This document shows positions 43,282 to 52,427 of a stretch of 64,000 bases of DNA, one piece after another. The position numbers and the translations under genes are program-made. The notes beneath the pieces are model-generated. The model did not search any database. It was not told the DNA's origin and worked only from the letters and a program-made list of their open reading frames with translations. Origin of the DNA: Oleispira sp036960605 (lineage in GTDB: Bacteria; Pseudomonadota; Gammaproteobacteria; Pseudomonadales; Oceanobacteraceae); the NCBI GenBank assembly GCA_036960605.1, contig JBALXI010000013.1, forward strand, positions 31,902 through 95,901, written 5' to 3'. Within the stretch, counting starts at the first letter, position 1, and the number at the start of each line of letters is the position of its first letter.

Positions 43282-46122
43282 ATGAAATCATGGCTGAAAG
43301 CACTGTTAATAAGTGTCGTTATATTAGCTGGATGTATTTTTTATCTGCCCACACTTGCTAAGCAGGGAATTAATTCCCTGCTGCCTTGGGTTATGGAACA
43401 AGCCGACCTCGAACAAGGCAGCGCCAATATTAGCCAATTGACCTGGCGAAAACTCCACATTGATCAAGTTCAATTTTTCTTCCCTGAGCACAATAGCCAA
43501 ATAGATTTACACGATCTTAATATCACCTTCTCACCTTGGGAATTAATGTCAGGCAAGATTAAACAGCTCACGGTAGAGTCTGCTCGGCTAGAAATTTTAC
43601 CGACTCATCTTGATGATGAAAAAACACCCAATCAAAATATGATTAACCGAGTTCAGCCTGAGACAGTAGAAAATGAAGCGGCTGAAGCCGTCGCCTTAGA
43701 ACTAGCAAGTCTAGACTCCATTTTTCATCAGCTTCCGCTCGATAGCCTAGAAATAAAGCAGTTTAAACTCGTTCATCCCCAAGGCATCATTGAAACCAGC
43801 ATCTCGCTGAATAAACAGCAGCTCAGTATCAGTAATACTATTGCAACGAACCTCTTAACAAAAAAATTAAAGCACCAATTCACGCTGAATAATCTGGGTG
43901 AAATCAGTAGCCTTATATTTATCGAGCAACAGCCGGCTCCGATTTTCAACCTACAGGCTCACTGGACAGTATCCAGCGATCAGACAAAAAATATCCTATT
44001 GAATTTACAGCAAAGCGCTGACATTCAATCTTGGCTGGCGTTAATCAAACAGCAAGACCAAGCACCCCAGTTAAAGGCAGAAGTAGCCATTCAAGCTTGG
44101 AATTTAGAGCTCAAGCTACCGAAAGTTTTTGACAGCCAATATCAGTTTTTAAGCCAGTTATCCGCGACCGGTTTATTACAAGTTAAAGTCGACGATTTCA
44201 ATCTCTTTGATCCCACGAAAAAAGAAAACATTATTGAAGATGCTGAGTTCGCAATTAACCTGCAAACAAATATCGACAATAAACGTGAAGAGCAGTGGCA
44301 ATTCAGTATTGATACGTTTGATCTTGCAGGAGAACTCAATGCCCTCGCCCCGATTGACCTTGAAATTAAACAATCCCTTAAAAAAGCAATTTCATTAACC
44401 TGTGCACTTAAGCAAGAAAGTAGCCAGTGCCAGTGGCAAGGACAGCTCGTACAGCAGGTAAGCGGCGAGCAACTAAAACATAAAACCGAGCTGACATTAG
44501 ACGGTCAGTTTAATAGCCAGACAAACAATACAAGTGAATTCATTAGCCAACAGATCCTGAACTTTAGTACACAGCAAGAAAACCCGTTATGGCCTAAATT
44601 AAAAAATGAAAGCCAAGGCGAGGTTATCGTTCAAGGACAGAAAAATAATAACAACTGGCATTGGCAGCTGAGCTTACCCCACGGCCTTAATAACCAAAGC
44701 CAATATTTAGAAACACTATTCACGGACAAACCCGATGCCCAACTCTCTGCTATCCATTGGCAGTTACTGCCCGATTGGTTCATCGAAGGAATTAACGGCG
44801 AACTGATACAAGCAAAAGCGTTTTCTGTCGTTGTTGACCAACTGAATTGGCAGCATAAGAAAGAGTCATTGCAGCTAGATAATGCTCAGCTCAGCTGTAA
44901 CTTCGATTGGTTAAAGCTGCAGTATTCACCACAACTAAGAAGTCAGCAGGCTTTGTCACAGTTACCACTGGCCTGCCACTGGCAAGTAAAGAACCAAGCA
45001 AGCCAATGGAATCAATGGCCCGTCCCTTCACTATCTTTCAAAGGGAACATTGATCTTTCGTCTATCGATTTAAGCCAAGCAAAATTGAACACCTCCATGA
45101 GCTTATCTGGCTTAGCTAATAGCTTAGATTTAACCTTATTAGCCCAACACGATTTTAGTAATTTACAGCAAGGCAGTGCTCAACTGTATTTAAAGAACCT
45201 AAAACTTGATTGGCAAAAAATGGGATTAATTAAAATGGCTGAGCTAACCCAAGCACAGCTTTTAGATGGCAGTATCTCAGCCCAAGGCTGGGTGCAATGG
45301 GGGCAGTATCAAGCAGACATTTTTGATGATTCAAGTATTGCCTGGCGTTGGCAGCCTGACTTAATGTTACGCATCGATGATATGTCAGGTGTCTATCAAG
45401 AGTTAACCACCTGGGAAGACATCGATGTTCAACTCGCCATACGTCGCCCTTTTTATACCGACTTCCGCATCGACAGCCAAATATCTGCGCTCAGTATTAA
45501 TCCAGGAATTAATATCGCCAATGTCTTGGCCCGAAGCACCACCACCATTCCAGCAGATTTCTCCCAAGCGTTAATCGTTATCGAAGAAGTACATACCGAT
45601 GTGTTAGGCGGCCGCATCAATGTTCCTTTAATTCGCTTTGATACCCGCCAAGAAGTGAATGCTTTTGGCATTGAAATAGAAGGCTTACAAGTCGAGCAGT
45701 TGGCAGCCTTAGAAGCGGGTTCAGGCATTACCGCTACCGGCCAATTGGATGGTGTATTGCCGATTATATTATTACCTGCTGGGCCACAAGTACCGGCGGG
45801 TATTTTGTACGCCCGCGCCCCTGGAGGTATTGTCCAGTACCGCGGATCCACGGCTGATAGCTTGAAGCAAAGTGACCCTAGCGTAGGTCTAGCCATGCAA
45901 GTATTAGACGATTTTCGTTATGACAAACTTGAAAATAAAGTTACCTATCAACCAAATGGCGAGCTAAAGCTGGGCTTGCAGTTTCAGGGTCATAACCCAA
46001 CGTTCTTTGATGGCCAAGCAACACATTTTAATTTAAACCTAGAGTATAACTTGCTCGACTTACTTGAGAGCTTACGCATCAGTAATGATATTGTGCAAAA
46101 GCTTGAGAATAAGTATCAATAA
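43282..46122 (+). CDS. ydbH: YdbH-like AsmA/TAM-family intermembrane lipid transport protein
   Basis: 946 residues: an N-terminal membrane anchor (about 6-25) and a very long repetitive beta region reaching into the periplasm, ending with a DctA-YdbH domain (about 760-940, with GGRINVPLIRFDTRQEVNAF and QDGVLPIIL-like pattern). In E. coli YdbH together with TamB and YhdP moves phospholipid between the two membranes. The two following small genes, ynbE and ydbL, complete the conserved operon. Start ATG 43282, with AAGGAG about 11 bases upstream. Confidence 0.88.
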   Translation: MKSWLKALLISVVILAGCIFYLPTLAKQGINSLLPWVMEQADLEQGSANISQLTWRKLHIDQVQFFFPEHNSQIDLHDLNITFSPWELMSGKIKQLTVESARLEILPTHLDDEKTPNQNMINRVQPETVENEAAEAVALELASLDSIFHQLPLDSLEIKQFKLVHPQGIIETSISLNKQQLSISNTIATNLLTKKLKHQFTLNNLGEISSLIFIEQQPAPIFNLQAHWTVSSDQTKNILLNLQQSADIQSWLALIKQQDQAPQLKAEVAIQAWNLELKLPKVFDSQYQFLSQLSATGLLQVKVDDFNLFDPTKKENIIEDAEFAINLQTNIDNKREEQWQFSIDTFDLAGELNALAPIDLEIKQSLKKAISLTCALKQESSQCQWQGQLVQQVSGEQLKHKTELTLDGQFNSQTNNTSEFISQQILNFSTQQENPLWPKLKNESQGEVIVQGQKNNNNWHWQLSLPHGLNNQSQYLETLFTDKPDAQLSAIHWQLLPDWFIEGINGELIQAKAFSVVVDQLNWQHKKESLQLDNAQLSCNFDWLKLQYSPQLRSQQALSQLPLACHWQVKNQASQWNQWPVPSLSFKGNIDLSSIDLSQAKLNTSMSLSGLANSLDLTLLAQHDFSNLQQGSAQLYLKNLKLDWQKMGLIKMAELTQAQLLDGSISAQGWVQWGQYQADIFDDSSIAWRWQPDLMLRIDDMSGVYQELTTWEDIDVQLAIRRPFYTDFRIDSQISALSINPGINIANVLARSTTTIPADFSQALIVIEEVHTDVLGGRINVPLIRFDTRQEVNAFGIEIEGLQVEQLAALEAGSGITATGQLDGVLPIILLPAGPQVPAGILYARAPGGIVQYRGSTADSLKQSDPSVGLAMQVLDDFRYDKLENKVTYQPNGELKLGLQFQGHNPTFFDGQATHFNLNLEYNLLDLLESLRISNDIVQKLENKYQ
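43361..43382. other. Perfect 22-base palindrome inside ydbH
   Basis: AGCAGGGAATT/AATTCCCTGCT is fully palindromic and lies 26 codons into ydbH, encoding KQGINSLL. It has no loop. Purpose unknown; it could be a regulator site or chance. Confidence 0.4.
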
Positions 46123-46207
46123 TGCAAAAGTAGACAAAGCCGTACCGACTAATCCTATGCAACAAATCAGACACGACGAAACACATACGTTAATAACAGG
46201 GAATACC

Positions 46208-46384
46208 ATGAAAACATTCACCCTATTAGCACTGGTAATAATGACCAGCGCCTGCACACTAAAAGTGGCCGCGCCCGACAAGCCAATCACCATTAATTTG
46301 AATGTGAAGATTGAGCACGAAGTGCGCATTAAAGTTGAAAAAGAGCTAGAAGATTTATTCAGTGAAGATAGTGACCTTTTCTAA
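46208..46384 (+). CDS. ynbE: YnbE-like lipoprotein
   Basis: 58-residue lipoprotein (signal with lipobox TSAC, lipid on Cys16), strongly similar to E. coli YnbE (KVAAPDKPITINLNVKIEHEV and ending SDLF). Start chosen at ATG 46208, with AGGGA 5 bases upstream; the frame extends upstream to 46064 inside ydbH without any supporting site. YnbE forms the outer-membrane end of the YdbH bridge. Confidence 0.9.
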   Translation: MKTFTLLALVIMTSACTLKVAAPDKPITINLNVKIEHEVRIKVEKELEDLFSEDSDLF

Positions 46385-46445
46385 CATCGATTAAAAAATA
46401 TTTTAAAAAACATGTGCGAATAACATGAATAAAAAGGAACATATT

Positions 46446-46772
46446 ATGACTTTAAAATCTTTATTTATAACGGCTGCTCTTTTAATGACAAGCCAACTTA
46501 CATTAGCGCTGACGGTTGATGAAGCTCAGAGCAAAGGTCTATTAGGTGAAAATGCTAGCGGTTATTTAGAAATGACCCCTAGAGGTAATGCCGACGCGAA
46601 AAGCTTAATGGATGTAACGAATAGCAAGCGCAAAGCAAAATATCAAAGCATCGCAACTAAGCAAAATACAGATTTGAAAAGCATTGAAAAAATTGCCGGT
46701 GAAAAAATCACAAGTAAATTAAACGCAGGTGAATTTTTTAAAGATATCGATGGTAAGTGGCACAAAAAATAA
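46446..46772 (+). CDS. ydbL: YdbL-like (DUF1318) periplasmic protein
   Basis: 108 residues, signal peptide (cleavage near LALT, about residue 22), then a DUF1318 domain with AQSKGLLGENASGYLEM near 28-44. It regulates YdbH-YnbE assembly in E. coli. ATG 46446 is preferred, as AAGGA lies 7 bases before it; ATG 46425 lacks a ribosome site. It is the third gene of the ydbH operon; lemA follows closely. Confidence 0.88.
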   Translation: MTLKSLFITAALLMTSQLTLALTVDEAQSKGLLGENASGYLEMTPRGNADAKSLMDVTNSKRKAKYQSIATKQNTDLKSIEKIAGEKITSKLNAGEFFKDIDGKWHKK

Positions 46773-46806
46773 CATTACAAAATAAATTTTTAACAAGGAA
46801 GCTCCA

Positions 46807-47403
46807 ATGGAAATGTCGACAATCATTACCCTCGTGGTAATTGCTGCTGCAATTTTTTATATCATCAGCATTTACAACAATCTCGTTACGTTTAAAAATC
46901 GTTATGAAAATGGATTCTCACAAATTGAAGTTCAGCTTAAACGCCGCTATGACCTGATTCCTAATTTGGTTGAAACAGCAAAAGCGTATTTAAAGCACGA
47001 GTCTGAAACACTGACCGCCGTGGTTGAAGCGCGCAATGAAGCAATGGCAGGCCTTAAAGCTGTTGCTAGCAACCCATCAAGCGCTGCAGCCATGAGTAAA
47101 CTGGCTGGAGCTGAAGGTGCATTAGCGGGCGCAATGAGCCGCTTTAACGTCACGGTAGAAGCTTATCCAGATTTAAAAGCCAATACCAATATGATGCAGT
47201 TAACCGAAGAACTCACCAGTACTGAAAACAAAGTAGCGTTTGCACGCCAAGCCTTTAATGATGCGGTGACAACTTACAATACTTTCCGCCAGTCTTTTCC
47301 ACCTGTTTTCTTTGCAAATAAATTTGGCCATACCAAAGATGCAACGTTATTAGAATTTGAAGATACTGTGCAAATTCAAGCAGCACCTAAAGTTAGTTTT
47401 TAA
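46807..47403 (+). CDS. lemA: LemA family membrane protein
   Basis: 198 residues with an N-terminal membrane anchor (about 5-24) and the coiled LemA domain: FKNRYENGFSQIEVQLKRRYDLIPNLVETAKAY. The function of LemA is not established; genes of this family commonly precede an M48 protease, as here. AAGGAAGC precedes the ATG. It is transcribed in line with the ydbH operon, with 34 bases between ydbL stop and the lemA start. Confidence 0.92.
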   Translation: MEMSTIITLVVIAAAIFYIISIYNNLVTFKNRYENGFSQIEVQLKRRYDLIPNLVETAKAYLKHESETLTAVVEARNEAMAGLKAVASNPSSAAAMSKLAGAEGALAGAMSRFNVTVEAYPDLKANTNMMQLTEELTSTENKVAFARQAFNDAVTTYNTFRQSFPPVFFANKFGHTKDATLLEFEDTVQIQAAPKVSF

Positions 47404-47422
47404 AGATAAGCGGTAATAGATA

Positions 47423-49378
47423 ATGGATTTCTTCGGCCATCAAGACCAAGCGCGTAAACGTACCAAGCAGCTGATTGTATTATTTGTGTTGGCGCTCTTC
47501 TCGCTGATTTTATTAACCAACTTGATGGTCGCAGGGTTGCTCTGGGGATATCCTGATATTTTCCCAAATTTAGCCGCAGAGAAAATAAAAGATCCCTCGT
47601 TACTCGATATCTTTCATTATATTTCTTGGCAAACTTGGCTGACGATTTCTGCCGTCATCTGTAGCTTTGTGGGTATTGCCTATATTTATAAAGCCATCAA
47701 GCTCAGTAGTGGTGGTTCTTCGATTGCAGCCTCCTTAGGGGGCCGTTTAGTACAGCCTAATAGCGACGACTTTTACGAAAGACGCTTATTGAACATCGTG
47801 GAAGAAATGGCCATTGCCTCTGGCATGCCCGTTCCACAAGTATTCCTAATGGATGATGAAATTGGCATCAATGCTTTTGCGGCGGGTTTCCAGCCCTCGG
47901 ATGCGGTAATTGGTATCACCCAAGGATGCTTAACCAAGCTTTCTCGCTTACAACTGCAAGGGGTTATTGGCCACGAGTTCAGCCATATTCTCAACGGGGA
48001 TATGCGCATGAATATGCGTTTAATCGCTATTTTGTTTGGCATATTATGCATCGGTTTATTAGGCCGATTTATTCTTGAGCTAGGCTCAGGCAGACGCCAT
48101 CGTCACTCGAGTAAAAATGATAAAAGTGGTGCCCCCATATTTCTTATCGGCCTAGGATTTATGGTCTTAGGCTATAGCGGCGTATTTTTTGGCAAGCTGA
48201 TTCAATCGGCTGTTAGCCGTCAGCGAGAATACTTAGCCGATGCCAGCGCTGTACAATTCACGCGCGATCCACAAGCCATTGCAGAAGCTTTAAAAGTGAT
48301 TGGCTATGGTGGCGTCGGTTCCGCTATTGGCAGTAGTCGTCGCGAAGAGTTCAGTCACGCCTTCTTTGGCAATGCCATTTACAGCAACTTCTCTAATCAT
48401 TTTGGCTTCTTATCGACCCATCCAAAATTAGAAGAACGTATTCGCCGCATTGATAAAAACTGGGATGGCGAGTGGGTCGAACCGCAAACCTTGAAACAAG
48501 CTTACGACGAGTCACCAGCACTTGTGCCAGAGGCAAAGATAAGACCTGAAGAACTAATAACCGGAATCGCCGCAGCCATGACGGCAGCCATCGATTTTGA
48601 TGCGCCTAAGAGTGCTTCTGAGGGTAAGCGCAAGCAAGATCATCTCAATGCTGAAGCAGAGCTAACCAAGGCCGCACACGACCCAATGAAAGCCCGAGGG
48701 TTATGCTACACCCTATTATTAGCGCCCAATACCTCACTAGTACACGACCAACAGCTGGACCTGATTAAGCAATATTGTGGCGAAGGTGTCTTTCAATCGG
48801 TTATGCAGCTCATTCCGCTGGTCGTACTGCTTGATGAGAGTAAGCGCTTACCCATGATCGACAAAGCGATCCCTGCACTTAAGTTGCTAACCGCTGATCA
48901 ATACACTGAATTTAAACAACTACTGATCAAGCTAGTAAAAGCTGACGGCAAAATAGATTTATTCGAATGGTGCTTATATCGCATGATTCTTCAATACTTA
49001 AACCCTGCTTTCGATAAAGCAAAAGCCATCAAAACCAAACACGGCAATGTTAAGAAGCTAGGTGCTGAAATTGAAACCGTGCTTTCTTTTGTCGCCAATC
49101 ATGGCCACGATTCGCTAGAAGGCGCACTGGAGAGTTTTGATATCGCCGCTGGCATCGCGGGGTTTGAAGGGTTAAAACTGCAAGCAAAAACAGAATCGTT
49201 CAAAAGCTTTAATGTGGCCCTCGATACATTGACTGAAGCCTTCCCTCACGTTAAAGGGCGTATCATGAAGGCACTAGCAGCCTGCGTGCGGGCAAACGGT
49301 GTAGAAGTCATTGAGCGTGAGTTAGTGCAAACTATCGCTGCTATATTGGAGTGCCCGACTCCTGATTTGTTTGACTAA
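47423..49378 (+). CDS. M48 family metalloprotease with C-terminal TerB-like extension
   Basis: 651 residues, over twice the size of HtpX. Two membrane segments near the start (about 18-42 and 70-90), the zinc motif HEFSH (184-188), a second pair of membrane segments (about 200-215 and 235-262), the third-ligand region QREYLADASAV and STHPKLEERIRRI. About 300 residues follow with DGKIDLFEWCLYRMI, resembling TerB-like helical domains. Probably a membrane-protein quality-control protease working with LemA, 20 bases upstream. Substrates unknown. Confidence 0.87.
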   Translation: MDFFGHQDQARKRTKQLIVLFVLALFSLILLTNLMVAGLLWGYPDIFPNLAAEKIKDPSLLDIFHYISWQTWLTISAVICSFVGIAYIYKAIKLSSGGSSIAASLGGRLVQPNSDDFYERRLLNIVEEMAIASGMPVPQVFLMDDEIGINAFAAGFQPSDAVIGITQGCLTKLSRLQLQGVIGHEFSHILNGDMRMNMRLIAILFGILCIGLLGRFILELGSGRRHRHSSKNDKSGAPIFLIGLGFMVLGYSGVFFGKLIQSAVSRQREYLADASAVQFTRDPQAIAEALKVIGYGGVGSAIGSSRREEFSHAFFGNAIYSNFSNHFGFLSTHPKLEERIRRIDKNWDGEWVEPQTLKQAYDESPALVPEAKIRPEELITGIAAAMTAAIDFDAPKSASEGKRKQDHLNAEAELTKAAHDPMKARGLCYTLLLAPNTSLVHDQQLDLIKQYCGEGVFQSVMQLIPLVVLLDESKRLPMIDKAIPALKLLTADQYTEFKQLLIKLVKADGKIDLFEWCLYRMILQYLNPAFDKAKAIKTKHGNVKKLGAEIETVLSFVANHGHDSLEGALESFDIAAGIAGFEGLKLQAKTESFKSFNVALDTLTEAFPHVKGRIMKALAACVRANGVEVIERELVQTIAAILECPTPDLFD

Positions 49379-49528
49379 CGCCTACTGACTGCCTCTGTAT
49401 TATTTGCTACATCTAACGGAAACGATCTTTTTCGTAGAATGGCGGCTTCTCACCATGGAGCCAAGTCGCCACGACTGATAGAATGCTGCCAACTTTAAAA
49501 TCCACTGTCTGATGACGGAATTATCTTT

Positions 49529-49924
49529 ATGAAACAATACTTAACGTTTGGCTTTGTACTCGCGGGCCTGGCGAACATCTTTGGTGTTCTTGGCTTTTCT
49601 TTAGGCTTTCAAAACGAGCTATTAACCAGCTACTATCCACAAATATTCAGCCACTTTGGTTTAGGCATGATTATTTTATGGGGCATGGCGTATATCTCAG
49701 TATCCACTGAGCATCCACGCGCTTCCCGCTTAATCTTTGTTTTCTTCATTGAAAAGATGGTTTACGTTGGCACCGCCGTGTACTTCTGGTTTGTGATGAA
49801 GCCAGACATTGCCGTTATGTGGAATGAATCTATACTGACCACGATCTTCATGGTGATTTATGGTCTTAACGATTTATTATTTGGCCTAATGTTTTTATAC
49901 GCTTGGCTTCAATATAGAAAATAA
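49529..49924 (+). CDS. Small membrane protein of unknown function
   Basis: 131 residues predicted to cross the membrane four times (about 5-28, 40-58, 67-92, 103-128). No family motif I can name. A GGAATT element precedes the ATG. It stands alone behind the protease gene and ends before a bidirectional terminator. The overall pattern (GLNDLLFGLMFLYAWL) is that of small DoxX- or DUF-type membrane proteins, but no assignment is justified. Confidence 0.6.
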   Translation: MKQYLTFGFVLAGLANIFGVLGFSLGFQNELLTSYYPQIFSHFGLGMIILWGMAYISVSTEHPRASRLIFVFFIEKMVYVGTAVYFWFVMKPDIAVMWNESILTTIFMVIYGLNDLLFGLMFLYAWLQYRK

Positions 49925-49986
49925 TAAGAACGCTAATCTTATTGAAAGCTAAAAGCATTCGATCGCTCTGCCATAAAAGGCAGGCA

Positions 49987-50026
49987 AAAAAATACCCGCT
50001 AAGTGTGAACTTCGCGGGTATTTTTT
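49987..50026. terminator. Bidirectional intrinsic terminator between membrane protein and porin
   Basis: The ATACCCGC (49992-49999) and GCGGGTAT (50014-50021) arms around a 14-base loop are flanked by A-run and T-run, giving a usable terminator in each direction. It closes the plus-strand gene at 49924 and the minus-strand porin at 50055. Confidence 0.88.
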
Positions 50027-50054
50027 TAGCAATTAATTACGCCTGAATTAATAA

Positions 50055-51158
50055 TCAGAAGTAATAATCAACAGTTAAGTACAAAGCAGAGAACTTAGAC
50101 TCATCGTTTGCAGCATTACCTGCATCTGCAACATCGCCATTAGTATCTAGATAGTTAGATTGAGTTAAATACTCAGCATAAAACCAACCTGGGCCATAGT
50201 TGTAGCTAACACCCGGAGCAAACGCAACCATATCACTGGCCTTGTTACCCTTAGTATCAGATGAAGCACCCGTATATTCAATATAATAGTTGAATGGACC
50301 ATCTGCATAAGAAACAGTCAAAGCCTGACGAAGCGTTTTAACTTCATCTGCACCAACAGCAATCTGATCCAAACCATCACGCTGAGTACCCATTACTTGA
50401 GCCATCACACCTAGGTTGCCATAAGTACCGGTATACCAAACATCCCACGCATTGTGGCCGCCAAAGGTAGAATCAGTATTTGGCTGAGTACCCGTTAGAT
50501 CTTGTAGTTCACCCTGTTGATAAGAAAAACCAACCGTAGAGCTTGCAGACAAATCATAACCAATGTTGGCAACTGCAGTATTCACTTTACGATACGTTGT
50601 TGATGATCCCCAATGGCTATTATCATCCATTGTGTCTGTGCTAGTCGCGCCGAAATCATCAGATACATACCAAGCTAGATCATAGCTAATGGCATCTTGC
50701 TTATCACTGAACTTTACACCAACGTCCATCTGATCAGCATAACCACCCAATGCCATATCGCCAGGCCAGAAGTTGATAGTTGCCCAACCAAAAGGTACTG
50801 CTGACTTACCAATAACTACTTTACGATCTTCAGAGAAGTTATAGCCTACCCATAATTTATGGAAGCCAGAAGTATCACCTGTCGAGTTATTAGCGCTATC
50901 GCTAAAAGAACCTGGGCCAGTACGCCATTCAGAAGATAGCTGCCAATCAGTCCCTTCTTGCTGATGATCAATGTATAAAATTAATGTTTCGCTATTGGTA
51001 ACACCCAAAGTAGTTGCTTCACGCTCAGAACCTTGTGCTCCAGTATCTTCAGTTGTTTGCTGCTGATTCAACCAAATCCCCCCAGAGATTGCCGTTGAAG
51101 CATAGGCCGGAGCTACTGCTGAAGCAGCAATAGCGACTGCTAATAAAGATTTTTTCAT
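50055..51158 (-). CDS. Outer-membrane porin downstream of the choline transporter
   Basis: 367 residues with a clear signal peptide (MKKSLLAVAIAASAVAPAYA, cut after residue 20) and a chain of amphipathic strands ending in YYF, as in BamA-inserted barrels. Resembles gammaproteobacterial trimeric porins; AGxxWLNQ and GYSYQQGELQ-like strands alternate with loops rich in Asp, Gly, Thr. GGAAGAA precedes the start. Its position, 60 bases after choV on the same strand, suggests that it admits choline or betaine, but it could be a general porin. Confidence 0.8.
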   Translation of the reverse strand: MKKSLLAVAIAASAVAPAYASTAISGGIWLNQQQTTEDTGAQGSEREATTLGVTNSETLILYIDHQQEGTDWQLSSEWRTGPGSFSDSANNSTGDTSGFHKLWVGYNFSEDRKVVIGKSAVPFGWATINFWPGDMALGGYADQMDVGVKFSDKQDAISYDLAWYVSDDFGATSTDTMDDNSHWGSSTTYRKVNTAVANIGYDLSASSTVGFSYQQGELQDLTGTQPNTDSTFGGHNAWDVWYTGTYGNLGVMAQVMGTQRDGLDQIAVGADEVKTLRQALTVSYADGPFNYYIEYTGASSDTKGNKASDMVAFAPGVSYNYGPGWFYAEYLTQSNYLDTNGDVADAGNAANDESKFSALYLTVDYYF

Positions 51159-51218
51159 TGTGATTCTTCCTATTCTACTTTTCTTATAATATGTTATTTA
51201 ATAAAACCAAATAACAGC

Positions 51219-52427
51219 TTAGTCATTCAACATCATCTTACCCAACAAGGTGTGATATAACTCTTTATCACCGATGACTCCCTGAATTTTTTCATCCTGA
51301 TGAGTCTTCTCATCATGATCAATATCGTCGTCATTTCCTTTCATTATGAATACCGCGTGATCAGTATGATAACGAATTTCCATGACATCCTGCATTGCCG
51401 TATCGGCAGCCACACAGGTAGGTGCTGCACTTAACTTAACAATGTCTTGGCCTGTTTGCCACAGCTGAGGAGAGAATTCTTGCCCTTTATAATAAACCTG
51501 CTGCTGATCTGCACTTAACCAATAATCATGACGTTTACTTAAGCAATAACCTTTTTCAGTGAACGACATATCAGTGATCGGTCGCATAATAGATTTTGCT
51601 TTTAGCACATGAATAGGATTGGTATGGGCAACAAATTGCTTAACATAATCATTCACAGGATTTAATACGATGCTTTCTGGCTTACCCTGCTGAACAATGA
51701 CACCATCTTTCATAATCGCAATATTAGTCCCCAGCTTCAGCGCTTCGTCTAAATCATGACTAACAAAGATAATGGTTTTGTGGAGCTTTTCTTGCAATTG
51801 AATCAGTTCATCTTGCAGCTGTGTACGTATTAACGGATCTAATGCAGAGAAAGGCTCATCCATTAATAGAATATCAGATTCCGTTACCAAAGCTCGCGCA
51901 AGACCAACACGCTGTTGCATACCGCCCGACAATTCGCTTGGTTTCAGTTTTGCCCATTGCTGCAAGCCTACCAATTCAAGCTGTGCATCAACACGCTGCT
52001 TAATCTCTTTTTTGTCGATGCCTTGTAATTCAAGTGGCATAGCGACATTTTGCGCGACGGTTAACCAAGGCATTAAGGCAAACTTTTGAAATACCATCGA
52101 CATACGCTTGGTGCGCACAGCTCTTAACGTATCAGCATCAGCACTGACTAAATCAATGATTTCACCTTCATGATCAATTTCAATCGATCCACGAGTAGTA
52201 TTATTTAAGCCATTGATACAGCGTAATAAACTCGATTTGCCAGAACCCGAAAGTCCCATCAGGACGCAAATTTCGCCCTTATTAATTTTCAGGTTGGCTT
52301 TATTAACCCCCACAACCAAACCTGTCTTATCACGTATTTCATCGCGTTCTAGGCCTTGATCTAACAACTCAAGCGCACGCTCAGGTTGGTCACCAAAAAT
52401 CACATCAAGATTTTTAATATTAATCAT
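51219..52427 (-). CDS. choV: Choline ABC transporter ATP-binding protein
   Basis: 402 residues. ABC ATPase of the ProV/ChoV group: Walker A GLSGSGKSS (about 58-66), signature LSGGMQQRV, Walker B DILLMDEPFSALDP and the following SHD loop. The C-terminal part has a CBS-like regulatory region (about 280-400), interrupted by an acidic His-containing insert DDDIDHDEKTHQDEK near 370-385. Coupled to choW by ATGA. Together with choX and choW it imports choline. Confidence 0.92.
   Translation of the reverse strand: MINIKNLDVIFGDQPERALELLDQGLERDEIRDKTGLVVGVNKANLKINKGEICVLMGLSGSGKSSLLRCINGLNNTTRGSIEIDHEGEIIDLVSADADTLRAVRTKRMSMVFQKFALMPWLTVAQNVAMPLELQGIDKKEIKQRVDAQLELVGLQQWAKLKPSELSGGMQQRVGLARALVTESDILLMDEPFSALDPLIRTQLQDELIQLQEKLHKTIIFVSHDLDEALKLGTNIAIMKDGVIVQQGKPESIVLNPVNDYVKQFVAHTNPIHVLKAKSIMRPITDMSFTEKGYCLSKRHDYWLSADQQQVYYKGQEFSPQLWQTGQDIVKLSAAPTCVAADTAMQDVMEIRYHTDHAVFIMKGNDDDIDHDEKTHQDEKIQGVIGDKELYHTLLGKMMLND

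Noticed and set aside
45453..45896. 147-codon open frame antisense to the end of ydbH
   Set aside because: Shadow of the conserved DctA-YdbH domain on the plus strand, Pro/Ser-rich without motif.
46064..46207. Longer version of the YnbE reading frame
   Set aside because: Starts inside ydbH and precedes the lipoprotein signal; ATG 46208 has the ribosome site and matches the E. coli protein.
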